NCBI GenBank assembly: GCA_945875135.1
Contig: CAMCJO010000008.1
Coordinates: forward strand, 1-16,447
DNA length: 16,447 nt
Reading direction: 5' to 3'
Origin: an uncultured Porphyromonas sp.
GTDB taxonomy: Bacteria; Bacteroidota; Bacteroidia; Bacteroidales; Porphyromonadaceae
Shown: piece after piece, positions 1 through 8,465 of the stretch
Layout: every line of letters begins with the position of its first letter
Position numbering within the stretch: position 1 is the first letter of the stretch
Translations under genes and position numbers: made by a program
The notes under the pieces: generated by a model
What the model was told of the DNA's origin: nothing
The model's input: the letters and a program-made list of their open reading frames with translations, nothing else
The model's database searches: none

Positions 1-217
1 GTCCGTTGTGTCAAAAGTTACAGCGTCGTGGTTTTAACGGGGACGGACGCCCTCCAGCTAGATACTCTCGTGCGTCCCTACAGGGTTCTGTCACGGCTAA
101 TGTCGTCAAGATCGTTCGACAACGGACGCACCTACCGTGCGTCCCTACAGCGGGTTACACGTCAAGTGAGTCCCTATAGGGAGTCGTAATAGCTAAAAAG
201 CTGGGCAAACTTGACGT
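1..217. repeat. Repeat-rich intergenic leader with GTCCCTA hairpins
   Basis: No gene is visible here. The stretch holds several related short motifs: GCGTCCCTACAG occurs near 73 and near 141, and GAGTCCCTATAGGG near 168. The arms GGACGCAC (124-131) and GTGCGTCC (137-144) form a perfect 8-bp stem with a 5-nt loop. TCCCTATAGGGA (171-182) is a perfect 12-bp palindrome. ACGGAC at 41-46 is complementary to GTCCGT at 1-6. The same CGTCCCTA core recurs in the hairpin at 4880-4906. This looks like a dispersed intergenic repeat family; its role is unknown, and a terminator of a gene to the left of the window is possible. Confidence 0.5.
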
Positions 218-360
218 CGGCTCGTTATAACAATTTAGATTTGACTACATATCGATGCTGTGCTGTGTCGGGGATAAGTGATCTCCCACGTGGAAATCAC
301 TTTTCACCGACATAGTGCCGTATCGATCTATAGCCGACTCTAAATTATTGTAACTAGCCG
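218..360. repeat. 143-bp imperfect palindrome (MITE-like element)
   Basis: The two halves are complementary without gaps around position 289; by hand, about 49 of 64 bases of the arms 219-282 and 296-359 match. Matching blocks include GGCT/AGCC at the ends, ATCGAT, TGTCGG (266-271) with CCGACA (307-312), and AAGTGAT (276-282) with ATCACTT (296-302). The centre carries the palindrome CCACGTGG (286-293). No reading frame of note lies inside. Bases 191-282 are repeated without gaps at 16206-16297. It could be a miniature mobile element, a REP-like sequence or a structured RNA; ends and target duplication were not identified. Confidence 0.65.
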
Positions 361-423
361 GTGAGCTGTCCCCTTGTCAGCGAAACGAAACAAACGAGTA
401 ACCGTATGATAACATCACCGCGC

Positions 424-431
424 TACCTTTG
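424..431 (+). promoter_or_regulatory. -7 promoter box for the TonB receptor operon
   Basis: TACCTTTG matches the Bacteroidota -7 consensus TAnnTTTG exactly and lies 32 nt before the ATG at 464. I see no good TTG -33 box at 19-21 nt upstream, so the promoter may need an activator or be weak. Its position favours the ATG at 464 over the TTG at 443, since the start site would fall near 438. Confidence 0.55.
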
Positions 432-463
432 CAGCGTAAGATTTGAAACAGGACACATTTCGT

Positions 464-3460
464 ATGCTACACAAGGCGCTTTTCTACACACTCGCCCTTT
501 TGACACTCTTCATCGCTGGCACTGCACTGATGGCTCAGCCTCACGGGCAGCCTATCCCTCACAGCGAGGCGGATCTACGACTAGGCACCCTCACGGGGCG
601 CATCGTCGACGAGCACGGCGAGGGGCTCATCGGAGCCACCGTGCGCATCATAGAGACGGGTGGCGGACAGGTCACTGACTTCGATGGCAACTACTCCCTA
701 CAGCTTGCCCCTGGCACCTATACCGTAGAGATCGCTTACGTGGGCTATGCTACCAAGCAGATCCAGGAGGTACACATTACCGCTGGAAAAGAGACGAACC
801 TCTCGGTTGATCTCGCCATAGCGGACAATGTCCTCGGCACCGTCGTCGTGACCGGCTCCTACAAGACGAGCAATACGGCGGGTGCGATGAAGATACAGCA
901 AAGTATGCCTCAGCTCTCCACAGTCGTATCGAGCGAGATGATCGGTAAGACGGCCGATAAGAACCTCGGCGAGGCGCTCAAGCGTGTTACGGGCGTCACC
1001 ACGATGAGCAATAAGTATGTCGCCGTGCGGGGTATGGGCGAGCGCTGGAACGAAGCTTCGCTCGATGGCATCCCACTACCCAGTACGGAGAGCAATGCCA
1101 AGGCCTTCGGCTTTGACCTGATCCCCACCTCGCTCATAGACAATGTAACGGTCCTCAAAACGGCTACGCCGGATGTCAGTGGCAACTTCTCGGGCGGACT
1201 TATCCAGATCACCACAAGAGACATACCGACGAAAGACTTTATCTCCATCAGCGCCGGCACCAGTTACAACTCGCTCAGCACCTTCCAGACGCAGAAGTAC
1301 CGCATCAGAGGACTGTGGGACTGGCTCGGCTATGACGACGGTCGGCGCGCCCTACCTAAGGGACTGCACGAGATACCTTTCGACCCGTACAATCCCGTTC
1401 CCGAGCTCTTCGAGCAGAGCAAGCGACTGACCACCGACAACTTTACCATCCACGAGGGCAAGACCCCGCTCTCGCAAAACTACCAAATCTCTCTCGGTAA
1501 GAGCTGGGACCTCAATAAGAGCGGTAACCATCGGCTCGGCTTGATCGCCTCGCTCACCTATCGCAACACGCAGCAGCAGACCATCATCGACCACATAGAG
1601 CGTGGCGAGTGGATGAATGCCAAGCAATATAATAAGGTACAGGAAAGCTTTGTCGATACCGGCATCCGCAATAGCGGAGCTAACTACAAGTACAACACAA
1701 CCCTCGCTGGAGTCCTCAACATCGGTTGGCAGCGAGGCACTAATCGCCTCAGCCTGCGCAACACCTACACCCATAAATATGACAACGACCTCTCAGAGCT
1801 AACCGGTCTGAGTGACGAAGACCCCAACCCCGAGAGCAATCCCTACCGACAGCAGGTCAACTACCCCACCTTCCAAGATCTCTTGCAAAACAAGCTCAGC
1901 GGTAAGCATCAGCTGGGCGAGTCCCTTCGTCTCGACTGGGCACTGGCACACACCTACGTACAGCGCAACCAGAAGGACGCAGCCTTTACACAGCAGGTGA
2001 GCCGACTAGACGAGGCTGGAGCGCGTCACTTCTACAATCAGGTGGGCGTGCAGTCGGGGTCGCTCTTCCCGCTGACCCGCGCCTGGTACCTCAACCATGA
2101 GCGAGACTTCAACGGGCAAGTCAATGTGGAGCTACCCTTCGACCTCTTTGGCAATGACTGGACGCACAAGTTCAAGGCGGGGTACGACGGCGCCTTCAAG
2201 GAGAACCGCTTTGAGTTTTGGGAGCTCTCGATGCACCTCTTCAACACACGAGGCTTTGACTTCACCACCAGCACAATCGCCGACCTCATTAAGGAGGAGA
2301 ACATGCGCAACGGGGGCTTCGCTTGGGACCTCAAGCGACTCCAAGGGGACGGACGTATGTACCACGGACGAGTTATCCAGAATGCAGTCTACGCTATGCT
2401 TGACGACCGGTACAGCGAGCTACTGCGGCTCGTCTGGGGCGTCCGTGTCGAGCACTACCTCTACCAAGAGCTGAGCAACCCCTCCATGTCGATGGGCGAG
2501 CTAAACATCGTCGAGCAGGATCGCAAGGAGCGGCCGGTGGCTATTATGCCTTCGATCAATCTTACGATCACACCGATCAAAGACCTCAACGTACGACTGA
2601 GCTACAGCCGTAACACGGTACGTCCGCAGTTTATGGAGCGCACAGCTTACCGCTTCTACGATCCCTTCCTCGGCGGCGAAATCTTCAACCAGAGCGTCAT
2701 CTCGACAACTGTAGATGGTGCGGACCTGCGTGTCGAGTGGTACCCCGGTGCTGGCGAGGTAATCTCCATCGGTGGCTTCTACCGCTATCTAGACAAACCT
2801 ATCGAGCGCATCGCTCAGAAGACAGCCTCCTTCGCACGCTTCTACATGCTGATGAATAGCGACAAAGCACACAGCTACGGCATCGAGCTAGAGCTTCGCA
2901 AGAACTTTGGCTTCATACCCCTAGGCTCCTGGCTCGAGCATCTCTACCTCAACGCCAATGCAACCTTCACCCAGAGCATCGTCACCGGCATGGTCTCACG
3001 TGCCGACGAGAGCGGCATACTGCGCTGGGTCCCCGTCACGCAGCGCCGACCGATGTACAGTCAGGTGCCCTATATGTACAATGTAGGACTCTCCTACGAG
3101 AGCGAGACCTTTGGGGCCAACCTCACCATGAATCGCTCTGGACGCAAGCTCGTCCTCAACACGAACCAAGCCTACGAGCAGGAGTACGAGGCGCCCTATA
3201 GTCAGCTCGACGCACAGCTCTCCTACACCTTCCCCAAGTATGGCGTGACCATCAAGGTCAATGGCTCTAACCTACTCAACGCTAAGCACATCATCTACAC
3301 CAACCATGTGGACGACTTCGAGCGTGCCGCTGACAATAATCAGATCCTAGACACCATGAGACATGGCACCTCTAGCGACTACGAGCCAGGGCACGACAAC
3401 GTCGTCTACCAGTACCGCGATGGCATCTCGCTGAGTGCCTCCATTAGCTGGACTTTCTAA
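464..3460 (+). CDS. TonB-dependent outer-membrane receptor with carboxypeptidase-regulatory-like domain
   Basis: A 998-residue outer-membrane transporter of the SusC/CarboxypepD_reg-like class, energised by TonB. An alternative TTG lies at 443, but ATG 464 gives a clean signal peptide (hydrophobic residues 5-22, cleavage probably after LMA at 24). Residues about 44-115 form the regulatory-like beta-sandwich (GRIVDEHGEGLIGATV, FDGNYSL, YVGY). A TonB-box-like LGTVVVTG follows, then the plug domain at about 130-260 (LKRVTGVT, VAVRGMGERWNEASLDG, SGGLIQITTRD). The rest is beta-barrel and ends in an aromatic residue (SISWTF). The beta-helix-like lipoprotein begins 42 nt downstream and is probably co-transcribed. 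The substrate cannot be read from sequence; the partner is not a SusD-type protein, so a glycan is not implied. Family call is firm, substrate unknown. Confidence 0.93.
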   Translation: MLHKALFYTLALLTLFIAGTALMAQPHGQPIPHSEADLRLGTLTGRIVDEHGEGLIGATVRIIETGGGQVTDFDGNYSLQLAPGTYTVEIAYVGYATKQIQEVHITAGKETNLSVDLAIADNVLGTVVVTGSYKTSNTAGAMKIQQSMPQLSTVVSSEMIGKTADKNLGEALKRVTGVTTMSNKYVAVRGMGERWNEASLDGIPLPSTESNAKAFGFDLIPTSLIDNVTVLKTATPDVSGNFSGGLIQITTRDIPTKDFISISAGTSYNSLSTFQTQKYRIRGLWDWLGYDDGRRALPKGLHEIPFDPYNPVPELFEQSKRLTTDNFTIHEGKTPLSQNYQISLGKSWDLNKSGNHRLGLIASLTYRNTQQQTIIDHIERGEWMNAKQYNKVQESFVDTGIRNSGANYKYNTTLAGVLNIGWQRGTNRLSLRNTYTHKYDNDLSELTGLSDEDPNPESNPYRQQVNYPTFQDLLQNKLSGKHQLGESLRLDWALAHTYVQRNQKDAAFTQQVSRLDEAGARHFYNQVGVQSGSLFPLTRAWYLNHERDFNGQVNVELPFDLFGNDWTHKFKAGYDGAFKENRFEFWELSMHLFNTRGFDFTTSTIADLIKEENMRNGGFAWDLKRLQGDGRMYHGRVIQNAVYAMLDDRYSELLRLVWGVRVEHYLYQELSNPSMSMGELNIVEQDRKERPVAIMPSINLTITPIKDLNVRLSYSRNTVRPQFMERTAYRFYDPFLGGEIFNQSVISTTVDGADLRVEWYPGAGEVISIGGFYRYLDKPIERIAQKTASFARFYMLMNSDKAHSYGIELELRKNFGFIPLGSWLEHLYLNANATFTQSIVTGMVSRADESGILRWVPVTQRRPMYSQVPYMYNVGLSYESETFGANLTMNRSGRKLVLNTNQAYEQEYEAPYSQLDAQLSYTFPKYGVTIKVNGSNLLNAKHIIYTNHVDDFERAADNNQILDTMRHGTSSDYEPGHDNVVYQYRDGISLSASISWTF

Positions 3461-3502
3461 AGAATCAGAGATACCAACACTTTAATTATCTATCATAATA
3501 TC

Positions 3503-4846
3503 ATGAACAAGACAATCCGTTTACTAAGCCTCATGATGGCTACCCTCATGAGCCTCACACTACTTACCTCATGCAACGAAACAGGCAATGAGCCTAATGG
3601 TGGAGGCGACAACAACAAAGTCACAGGTCGCACCATCGGTGGCAAAGAGCTCGTAGTCGTCGAGGGACGCATCAATGGCAAGAACAATCACTGGACAGCC
3701 GACAAAGTCTACGCACTCAAGGGCATCGTCACCGTACCAGCCAGTGAGACGCTCACCATCGACGCTGGTACCACCATCATCGAGGAACCCACACCATCAG
3801 GAGCTACGGGCGTACTCGTCGTAACTCGTGGCGCTAAGATTATGGCCGAGGGTACCGCCCAGAAGCCTATCGTCTTCACCTCCTCTAAGGCGGTCGACAG
3901 CAACGCTGGCCGTCCCGCTCCTGGTGACTTCGGTGGTGTCATCATACTGGGTAAGGCTAAGGTCAATACCCCGACCGACGCTCAGTTTATCGAGGGCCTC
4001 AACCAAGGTGTCGAGGAGTATCGCTATGGTGGCGACGACGATGAGGACAATAGCGGTGTACTGCGCTACGTACGCATCGAGTACGCTGGCTTCATCCTAG
4101 GCGACAGCAACGAGATCAACGGTCTCACCTGCGGTGGCGTAGGTCGTGGCACCACGCTAGACCACATCCAGGTCAGCTGGGGTCTGGACGACAGCTTCGA
4201 GTTCTTCGGTGGTTGTGTCAATGCTACCCACCTCGTCTCCTACGCTTGCGACGATGACAACTTTGACTTTGACAACGGCTTCACCGGTAGCATCACTTAC
4301 GGCGTTGCTATTGCCAATCCCGCCTCCACACACTCCGACAGTAAGGGTAAGTCCGACAGCAATGGTATCGAGCTAGACAACAATGCTAAGGCTCAGGACG
4401 AGACCTTCTCGCTCATACCTAAGACGCACCCTACACTGACCAACGTCTCTATCATCGGTGCATCTACCCGTGTAGCCAACGTCCACAACAACTTCCAGGG
4501 CGATGCCTACAAGTACGCAGCTCGTGTACGTCGTGGTGGTCAGATTACGCTCAAGGACTGCATCCTCACTGGTTATCCTAAGGGCTTCGTCCTCGATTCT
4601 GATGCCGACAAGATGGAGCATAGCAAGATCGAGGGTAGCTCTTTCCACGGCTTCGACACTGCCTTTGAGATCAAGAACGGCTCCGCCAAGCCTACCACCG
4701 GCATCATCGAGGTAATCAATAAAGACTCCGCAGCTACCTTCGGTATGAAGGCTCCTTTCGGCACTCCAGCCGACTTCACAGGAGCTCAGGTCGGCGCCTT
4801 CCCTGCTAGCAAGGGCAACTGGCTACAAGGCTGGACCGCCTTCTAG
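3503..4846 (+). CDS. Surface-type lipoprotein with predicted parallel beta-helix
   Basis: A 447-residue lipoprotein. The signal peptide ends in lipobox LTSC with the lipidated Cys at residue 24, followed by a Gly/Asn-rich linker. The body has features of right-handed beta-helix proteins: TLTIDAGTTIIEE, GVLVVTRGAKIMAEG, GGVIILGKAKV, then blocks rich in Asp and Gly (YGGDDDEDNSGVLRYVRIE, NEINGLTCGGVGRGTT, DDSFEFFGG, DDDNFDFDNGF). The Asp-rich turns could bind calcium (inference). It ends GNWLQGWTAF. Proteins of this type, often with names lacking experimental support, recur in Bacteroidota beside TonB receptors (my recollection of the family). Placement 42 nt after the receptor suggests a surface partner that captures or presents its substrate. 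No catalytic triad was recognised; function unknown. Confidence 0.85.
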   Translation: MNKTIRLLSLMMATLMSLTLLTSCNETGNEPNGGGDNNKVTGRTIGGKELVVVEGRINGKNNHWTADKVYALKGIVTVPASETLTIDAGTTIIEEPTPSGATGVLVVTRGAKIMAEGTAQKPIVFTSSKAVDSNAGRPAPGDFGGVIILGKAKVNTPTDAQFIEGLNQGVEEYRYGGDDDEDNSGVLRYVRIEYAGFILGDSNEINGLTCGGVGRGTTLDHIQVSWGLDDSFEFFGGCVNATHLVSYACDDDNFDFDNGFTGSITYGVAIANPASTHSDSKGKSDSNGIELDNNAKAQDETFSLIPKTHPTLTNVSIIGASTRVANVHNNFQGDAYKYAARVRRGGQITLKDCILTGYPKGFVLDSDADKMEHSKIEGSSFHGFDTAFEIKNGSAKPTTGIIEVINKDSAATFGMKAPFGTPADFTGAQVGAFPASKGNWLQGWTAF

Positions 4847-4866
4847 TCGTCTCACTAGACGCACAA

Positions 4867-4920
4867 ACCAGTAACCAAGTAGGGGCGGACCTTGTATCCG
4901 TCCCTATTTTGTTTACTGGT
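4867..4920 (+). terminator. Nested hairpin after the TonB receptor operon
   Basis: An outer stem ACCAGTAA (4867-4874) pairs with TTACTGGT (4913-4920). An inner stem TAGGGGCGGA (4880-4889) pairs with TCCGTCCCTA (4897-4906), with one non-Watson-Crick position. It starts 21 nt after the lipoprotein stop and is followed by only a short T-containing stretch. It is the best terminator candidate for this operon; the CGTCCCTA core is shared with repeats at 73-182. The remaining bases up to 5018 show nothing notable. Confidence 0.65.
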
Positions 4921-5018
4921 CTTGCTGTGATCTGGCTTTTGGCTACTACGTTTCGGGGCGTTGTGAAATCGAGCCTTTGCGATGAGATGAACGGCTATCT
5001 CAATAAGCGTAAGGTCGT

Positions 5019-5391
5019 CTAGCTCTTTTGGGACTTACTAACTTCTCCGATCCAGAGAGAGACTATAAGCAGTAGCTGAAACGCAAAGGCGTAGATCCAA
5101 TATCTATCTAACCAGAATAAGAGGCTAAACAGAGGGAGTATATAGCTAGTGCCTAAGACTATGAGGAGCTTTTTGACGCCTATGATTGGATAGGCTCCAT
5201 GATTGACCTTGCGACACACCCAGGCGACCAGCACGATCAGTAGGAATGTAACCGAGAGTCCTAGACTCTTTGCCATCTGCGCATGAAGCTCACTAGAGGC
5301 TTCTTCTAGAGAGGAGACCATCAGCACCCAAGCGGCAATAAAGGAGCAAAACCATGAAACGTTGCTATCTAGGTGGAATCTGTTTTTTCAT
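5019..5391 (-). pseudogene. Small four-helix membrane protein, start out of frame by one base
   Basis: The open frame down to the stop at 5019 encodes a hydrophobic protein with three clear membrane segments (SVTFLLIVLVAWVC, LLIVLGTSYILPLFSLLFWL, WIYAFAFQLLLIVSLWIG). In-frame starts inside it are GTG 5327 or ATG 5321. The frame stays open upstream to 5391 and encodes a further hydrophobic segment (SWFCSFIAAWVLMV). The ATG at 5391 is followed by six A (5383-5388) and as written gives only MKKQIPPR then stop. With five A it reads MKNRFHLDSNVSWFCSF and runs through to 123 residues with four membrane segments (about 11-27, 42-59, 73-94, 96-114). A well-formed promoter lies just upstream of that ATG. 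Family not recognised. Alternatives: a sequencing error, a slippage-controlled gene, or a shorter intact protein from 5321. Confidence 0.6.
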
Positions 5392-5431
5392 AAGGATCGT
5401 ACTACTTTTCTTTCTTCATTGAGTCTGGCTA

Positions 5432-5462
5432 CAAATATACAAATTGTCATTCAGCTCCCCAA
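5432..5462 (-). promoter_or_regulatory. Promoter for the small membrane protein
   Basis: Read on the minus strand, TTG (5460-5462) is followed after 20 nt by TATATTTG (5432-5439), an exact match to the Bacteroidota TTG / TAnnTTTG pattern. The start site would fall near 5425, leaving an A-rich leader of about 35 nt before the ATG at 5391. This supports 5391, not 5321 or 5327, as the original start codon. Confidence 0.65.
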
Positions 5463-5498
5463 CTTCGCACATCTTACGTATAACGCACCCCATAGAGC

Positions 5499-5550
5499 AC
5501 ACGACTCGCTCATCCCGTATGCAAGTGCGCACGAGATGAGCGAGTCGTGT
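5499..5550 (-). terminator. Perfect 16-bp stem hairpin after the HmuY/T9SS operon
   Basis: ACACGACTCGCTCATC (5499-5514) and its exact complement (5535-5550) flank a 20-nt loop that itself contains the palindrome GTGCGCAC (5526-5533). It lies 27 nt past the stop of the last operon gene and upstream of the small membrane protein promoter. There is no T-tract in the minus direction, so this is a terminator call by position and stem strength. Confidence 0.65.
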
Positions 5551-5577
5551 ACCTAAGGTTGCTGGCTAGAGTGGCTC

Positions 5578-6777
5578 CTAGCGAACGACCTTGAAGGTCT
5601 GGCTACCAACCTTGATTAGGTAAGAGCCAGCAGGTAGCGTCGCCGTGCTAATGGTGGCCACGCCCTCGATGGGCTCTACGACCTGTAGGCATTGCCCCTG
5701 TAAGTCATAGAGAGCTACGGCGGTCGTCGCATTGGTAATCGTCCAGCTCATATCGTCACAGAGCAGATGACTCTGAGAGGGTGTAGCTAGGGGCTCTAGC
5801 CCGAGAGGCTTATTGGACTCATAGACGAATGTCCCGCCATTGGTCACATCGGTCGCCACGGCATCTTTAGAACCATTGTATAGTAGTGGATAGGTGAGAG
5901 CCTCTAGATTGTAGTTCTTAAAGCCATAGATGAAAAGGTCTGCCAACGTGGGGAGAGGATAGTAAGTCTTAGTGGCTGGTTGTCCCGTCGTAAATGTAAA
6001 CTGAAAGATAAACCCGCCACTACCTAGGGCTGCTAGATTGCCCTTGTCGTCATAGTCAAAAACCGTCTCAAAGAGTTCATTCCCCGCCTCGAGATAGGAG
6101 AGTCCTAGCATGTACTTTCCATCTGCGTCAAAGGTTATCTCCTCAGACTCGAAGGGGCTTCCGTCAGCATTCACCGCTGTGCGCTTGTAGAGCTGTCCTC
6201 TCTTATTGTATTCGAGCGTAGTGGTAAAGCCTTCGTACCACTCAAAGGCTTGAGGGTCGAGGAAGTGGATCGTAGCTTTGCTCGGGAGTCCCTCGGCAGT
6301 GTATTCTATATTGAGCTTGTAGTCCTCCACGAGGGTGGTGTCCTCGGGGTTGGTGTTGAGGTTGTTCCAGCGCACGAAGAGGGTCATCTGCCCCTGGTCG
6401 TTGTATGTATAGCAGTAACGCCTGGCGATGACTAGGTCGTCAAAGCCATTACGCTCTCCATACTCCACCTTCTCAATGCACTGGTGCTTGTCATTGTATA
6501 GATAGTCTAGATAGGTTCCTACGCTACGCTGACCGCTTGTCGTATCGATCTTGACGTAGCTACAACGAGCGATGTCATTGTGGTCATTGTATTGAAACTC
6601 GATGCCCTGATTGCCAAAGACTCCAGTCACTGCGGAGAGACGGAAGGTGGCTTGATCAGGCACGTGGTAGAAGTCGCTGAGACTCTTCAGATTGTTTTCC
6701 AGCATCTGAGCGGATAAGAGTATGGTGCTGCCTAATAGTAGGTAGAGGAGGCAGAGAGTCCTGTGTAGTGCGTTCAT
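5578..6777 (-). CDS. Secreted protein with YD-like repeats and T9SS C-terminal domain
   Basis: A 399-residue exported protein. ATG 6777 is chosen because it opens directly into a signal peptide (hydrophobic 6-22, cleavage probably after LSA at 23); an in-frame start further upstream at 6822 would run into the preceding gene. The middle has irregular beta-hairpin motifs resembling YD/RHS repeats (YCYTYNDQGQM, LEYNKRGQLYKR, FDYDDKGNLAAL). The last 65 or so residues look like a type A T9SS sorting domain: TTAVALYDLQGQC, LPAGSYLIKVG and a terminal KVVR. It would cross the outer membrane by T9SS and be released or anchored on the surface. It lies 16 nt after the stop of the other T9SS protein and is surely co-transcribed. 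No enzymatic motif seen; function unknown. Confidence 0.85.
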   Translation of the reverse strand: MNALHRTLCLLYLLLGSTILLSAQMLENNLKSLSDFYHVPDQATFRLSAVTGVFGNQGIEFQYNDHNDIARCSYVKIDTTSGQRSVGTYLDYLYNDKHQCIEKVEYGERNGFDDLVIARRYCYTYNDQGQMTLFVRWNNLNTNPEDTTLVEDYKLNIEYTAEGLPSKATIHFLDPQAFEWYEGFTTTLEYNKRGQLYKRTAVNADGSPFESEEITFDADGKYMLGLSYLEAGNELFETVFDYDDKGNLAALGSGGFIFQFTFTTGQPATKTYYPLPTLADLFIYGFKNYNLEALTYPLLYNGSKDAVATDVTNGGTFVYESNKPLGLEPLATPSQSHLLCDDMSWTITNATTAVALYDLQGQCLQVVEPIEGVATISTATLPAGSYLIKVGSQTFKVVR

Positions 6778-6793
6778 ATTGAGGAGTATTTGT

Positions 6794-8416
6794 TTAAAGA
6801 GATAGTTTGAGTTTCGTCTCACCGATCGTGAGGAGGTAGAGACCAGAGGGAGTATTGGTGAGGTCTATCTGCTCCGTGCCACCCCCCGTAGCCACGGTAG
6901 TGTGAATGAGCTCACCGAGCAGTGTGTACAATGTAATAGGAGTGCCAGCAGATGCTCCAGTGATGGTCAGATGATCTGAAGAAACCTCTATGGTGTAGCA
7001 AGTTTCTCCAGTCGGGCTACTGACTGCATTATTATTGCCCACGCTAGCGAAAGTCGCCTCAACCCGAACGTCGTCACCCTCTACGAAGAAGTATCGCTCC
7101 TGTAGGATGTCCTCACTGTTAGCTCTAAGGTACTTAAGCTCATAGCCCTCATCGGGAGTGCAGGTGAGCTGTACTTTGGTGCCGTCTGGCACAGCATTGA
7201 GGTCGGAGCAGTCGGCCTCTACCTGCCCCTTGCCCAGCTTAACGATCGTCACCTTGTAGGTGTCCACTGGGATAAGCTTGTAGGAGGCGCTGATCTCTAC
7301 GTCACTCGCTACGGAGATGTACTTCTCAGCCGTAATATCTTTGTCGCCAGCCATTAGATGCTCTAGCTCGTAGCCCTCATCGGGGGTGCAGATGAAGTGT
7401 AGGATAGCCCCCTCGGGAACTTTTGTGAGGTCATACTCTTGCTCCTTGACTGTAAGGGTGCCGTGCTCAGGCTTCTGAAGTGAGACCCGATAGCTCTTGA
7501 CTGGGCTAAAGGTTGGGGTGACGGTGACATCAGCCTTGACGATGAGTGTGCGGGTGTTTGTAATGTCCTCTGTACCTGCCATAAGCTTGGTCAGGGCATA
7601 CCCCTCCTCAGGCTCTGCGGTAAAGGTCACCGAGCTACCCGCGAGGAGGTGCGTCAGGTCTACTCCCTCGGGAGCTACGATGCGACCATGCTCGGTCTGA
7701 GCTATGGTCACCTTGTGATAGCTCTGCTGGGGAGCGATGATTACTTTGCCCGCATACTCCTCCTTGCCATCGAGGGTGATGGACATTACCTCGTTGAGCT
7801 CTGCCACTTTAGCACCGCTGGGGAAGGTGATAGCACACCCCTCGAGGGTGAGCTCCTTGAAGTAGCCTATGGATACCATCCCCTCGTCGTGGAGGGTTGA
7901 GGCGGTGACATAAGCTTTGTCGATCAAAAGGCGAGAAGAGAGGAAGTCGCCCACGAGTCCGCCATTGAGCCCGATGGCTGTAACGGAGACACCATCGGCA
8001 ATAGTGAGGCTAGCCCCAGATCGACAAGCATAGGCATAAGCCTGCTCAGAGGTAATGTTGAGAGAGCCCGCACCAGTAATGCGGACGGACGAGCGCATCG
8101 TGATGGCATCGTCGTAGCCTGTGCATACGAGCTGGTTGGTGCCCTCGATCTGTATAGTTATTTCGTCAGGCATCCAGCCTGTGAGTATCCTCGAGATGGT
8201 ATTGATCTGGACATCCCGCAGCGTAAGCGTCTTAGTCGCAGCAGTCCAGGAGACGGAGCCCTTCTGGTCTGCCGGAAGTAGCTGCGCATGATCCACAGAG
8301 GTGTCAACGTGAGCCTCCATAAATATCAACTCTTGCGCACCGAGTGGGAGGGTGAATAGCCACAAGGATAGGGCTACGCCAAAGAGCTTTAGGAGGAGTG
8401 GTATTTGTTGATTCAT
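6794..8416 (-). CDS. Secreted repeat protein with three DEGYEL-type repeats and T9SS C-terminal domain
   Basis: A 540-residue exported protein. Signal peptide residues 1-28 (cleavage probably after GA, before QEL). Residues about 30-228 look like an irregular beta-solenoid (KTLTLRDVQI, SSVRITGAGSLNIT, GASLTIADGVSV). Three repeats of about 72 residues follow at about 232-304, 307-380 and 385-456, each with YKVTI-like, VPxGTxV, CTPDEGYEL and a closing DVxV strand; they resemble the divergent InlB B-repeat class found in surface adhesins. Residues about 465-540 form a type A T9SS sorting domain (ITLYTLLGEL, GLYLLTIGETKLKLSL). It is preceded by the HmuY-like gene (49-nt gap). Probable surface adhesin or ligand-binding protein; this role is inference. 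Confidence 0.87.
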   Translation of the reverse strand: MNQQIPLLLKLFGVALSLWLFTLPLGAQELIFMEAHVDTSVDHAQLLPADQKGSVSWTAATKTLTLRDVQINTISRILTGWMPDEITIQIEGTNQLVCTGYDDAITMRSSVRITGAGSLNITSEQAYAYACRSGASLTIADGVSVTAIGLNGGLVGDFLSSRLLIDKAYVTASTLHDEGMVSIGYFKELTLEGCAITFPSGAKVAELNEVMSITLDGKEEYAGKVIIAPQQSYHKVTIAQTEHGRIVAPEGVDLTHLLAGSSVTFTAEPEEGYALTKLMAGTEDITNTRTLIVKADVTVTPTFSPVKSYRVSLQKPEHGTLTVKEQEYDLTKVPEGAILHFICTPDEGYELEHLMAGDKDITAEKYISVASDVEISASYKLIPVDTYKVTIVKLGKGQVEADCSDLNAVPDGTKVQLTCTPDEGYELKYLRANSEDILQERYFFVEGDDVRVEATFASVGNNNAVSSPTGETCYTIEVSSDHLTITGASAGTPITLYTLLGELIHTTVATGGGTEQIDLTNTPSGLYLLTIGETKLKLSL

Positions 8417-8465
8417 TGATTGATTGCGTTTTGATGTTTATATAGCATGTGGCATAGTCGACTTG

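Noticed and set aside
443..463. TTG at 443 as receptor start
   Set aside because: It would lie almost at the predicted transcript start and adds a charged segment before the signal peptide; ATG 464 is better.
361..678. Short plus-strand open frame overlapping the TonB receptor start
   Set aside because: It overlaps the receptor signal peptide and first domain in another frame, has no signal or motif, and is rich in His and Arg as expected from a shadow frame.
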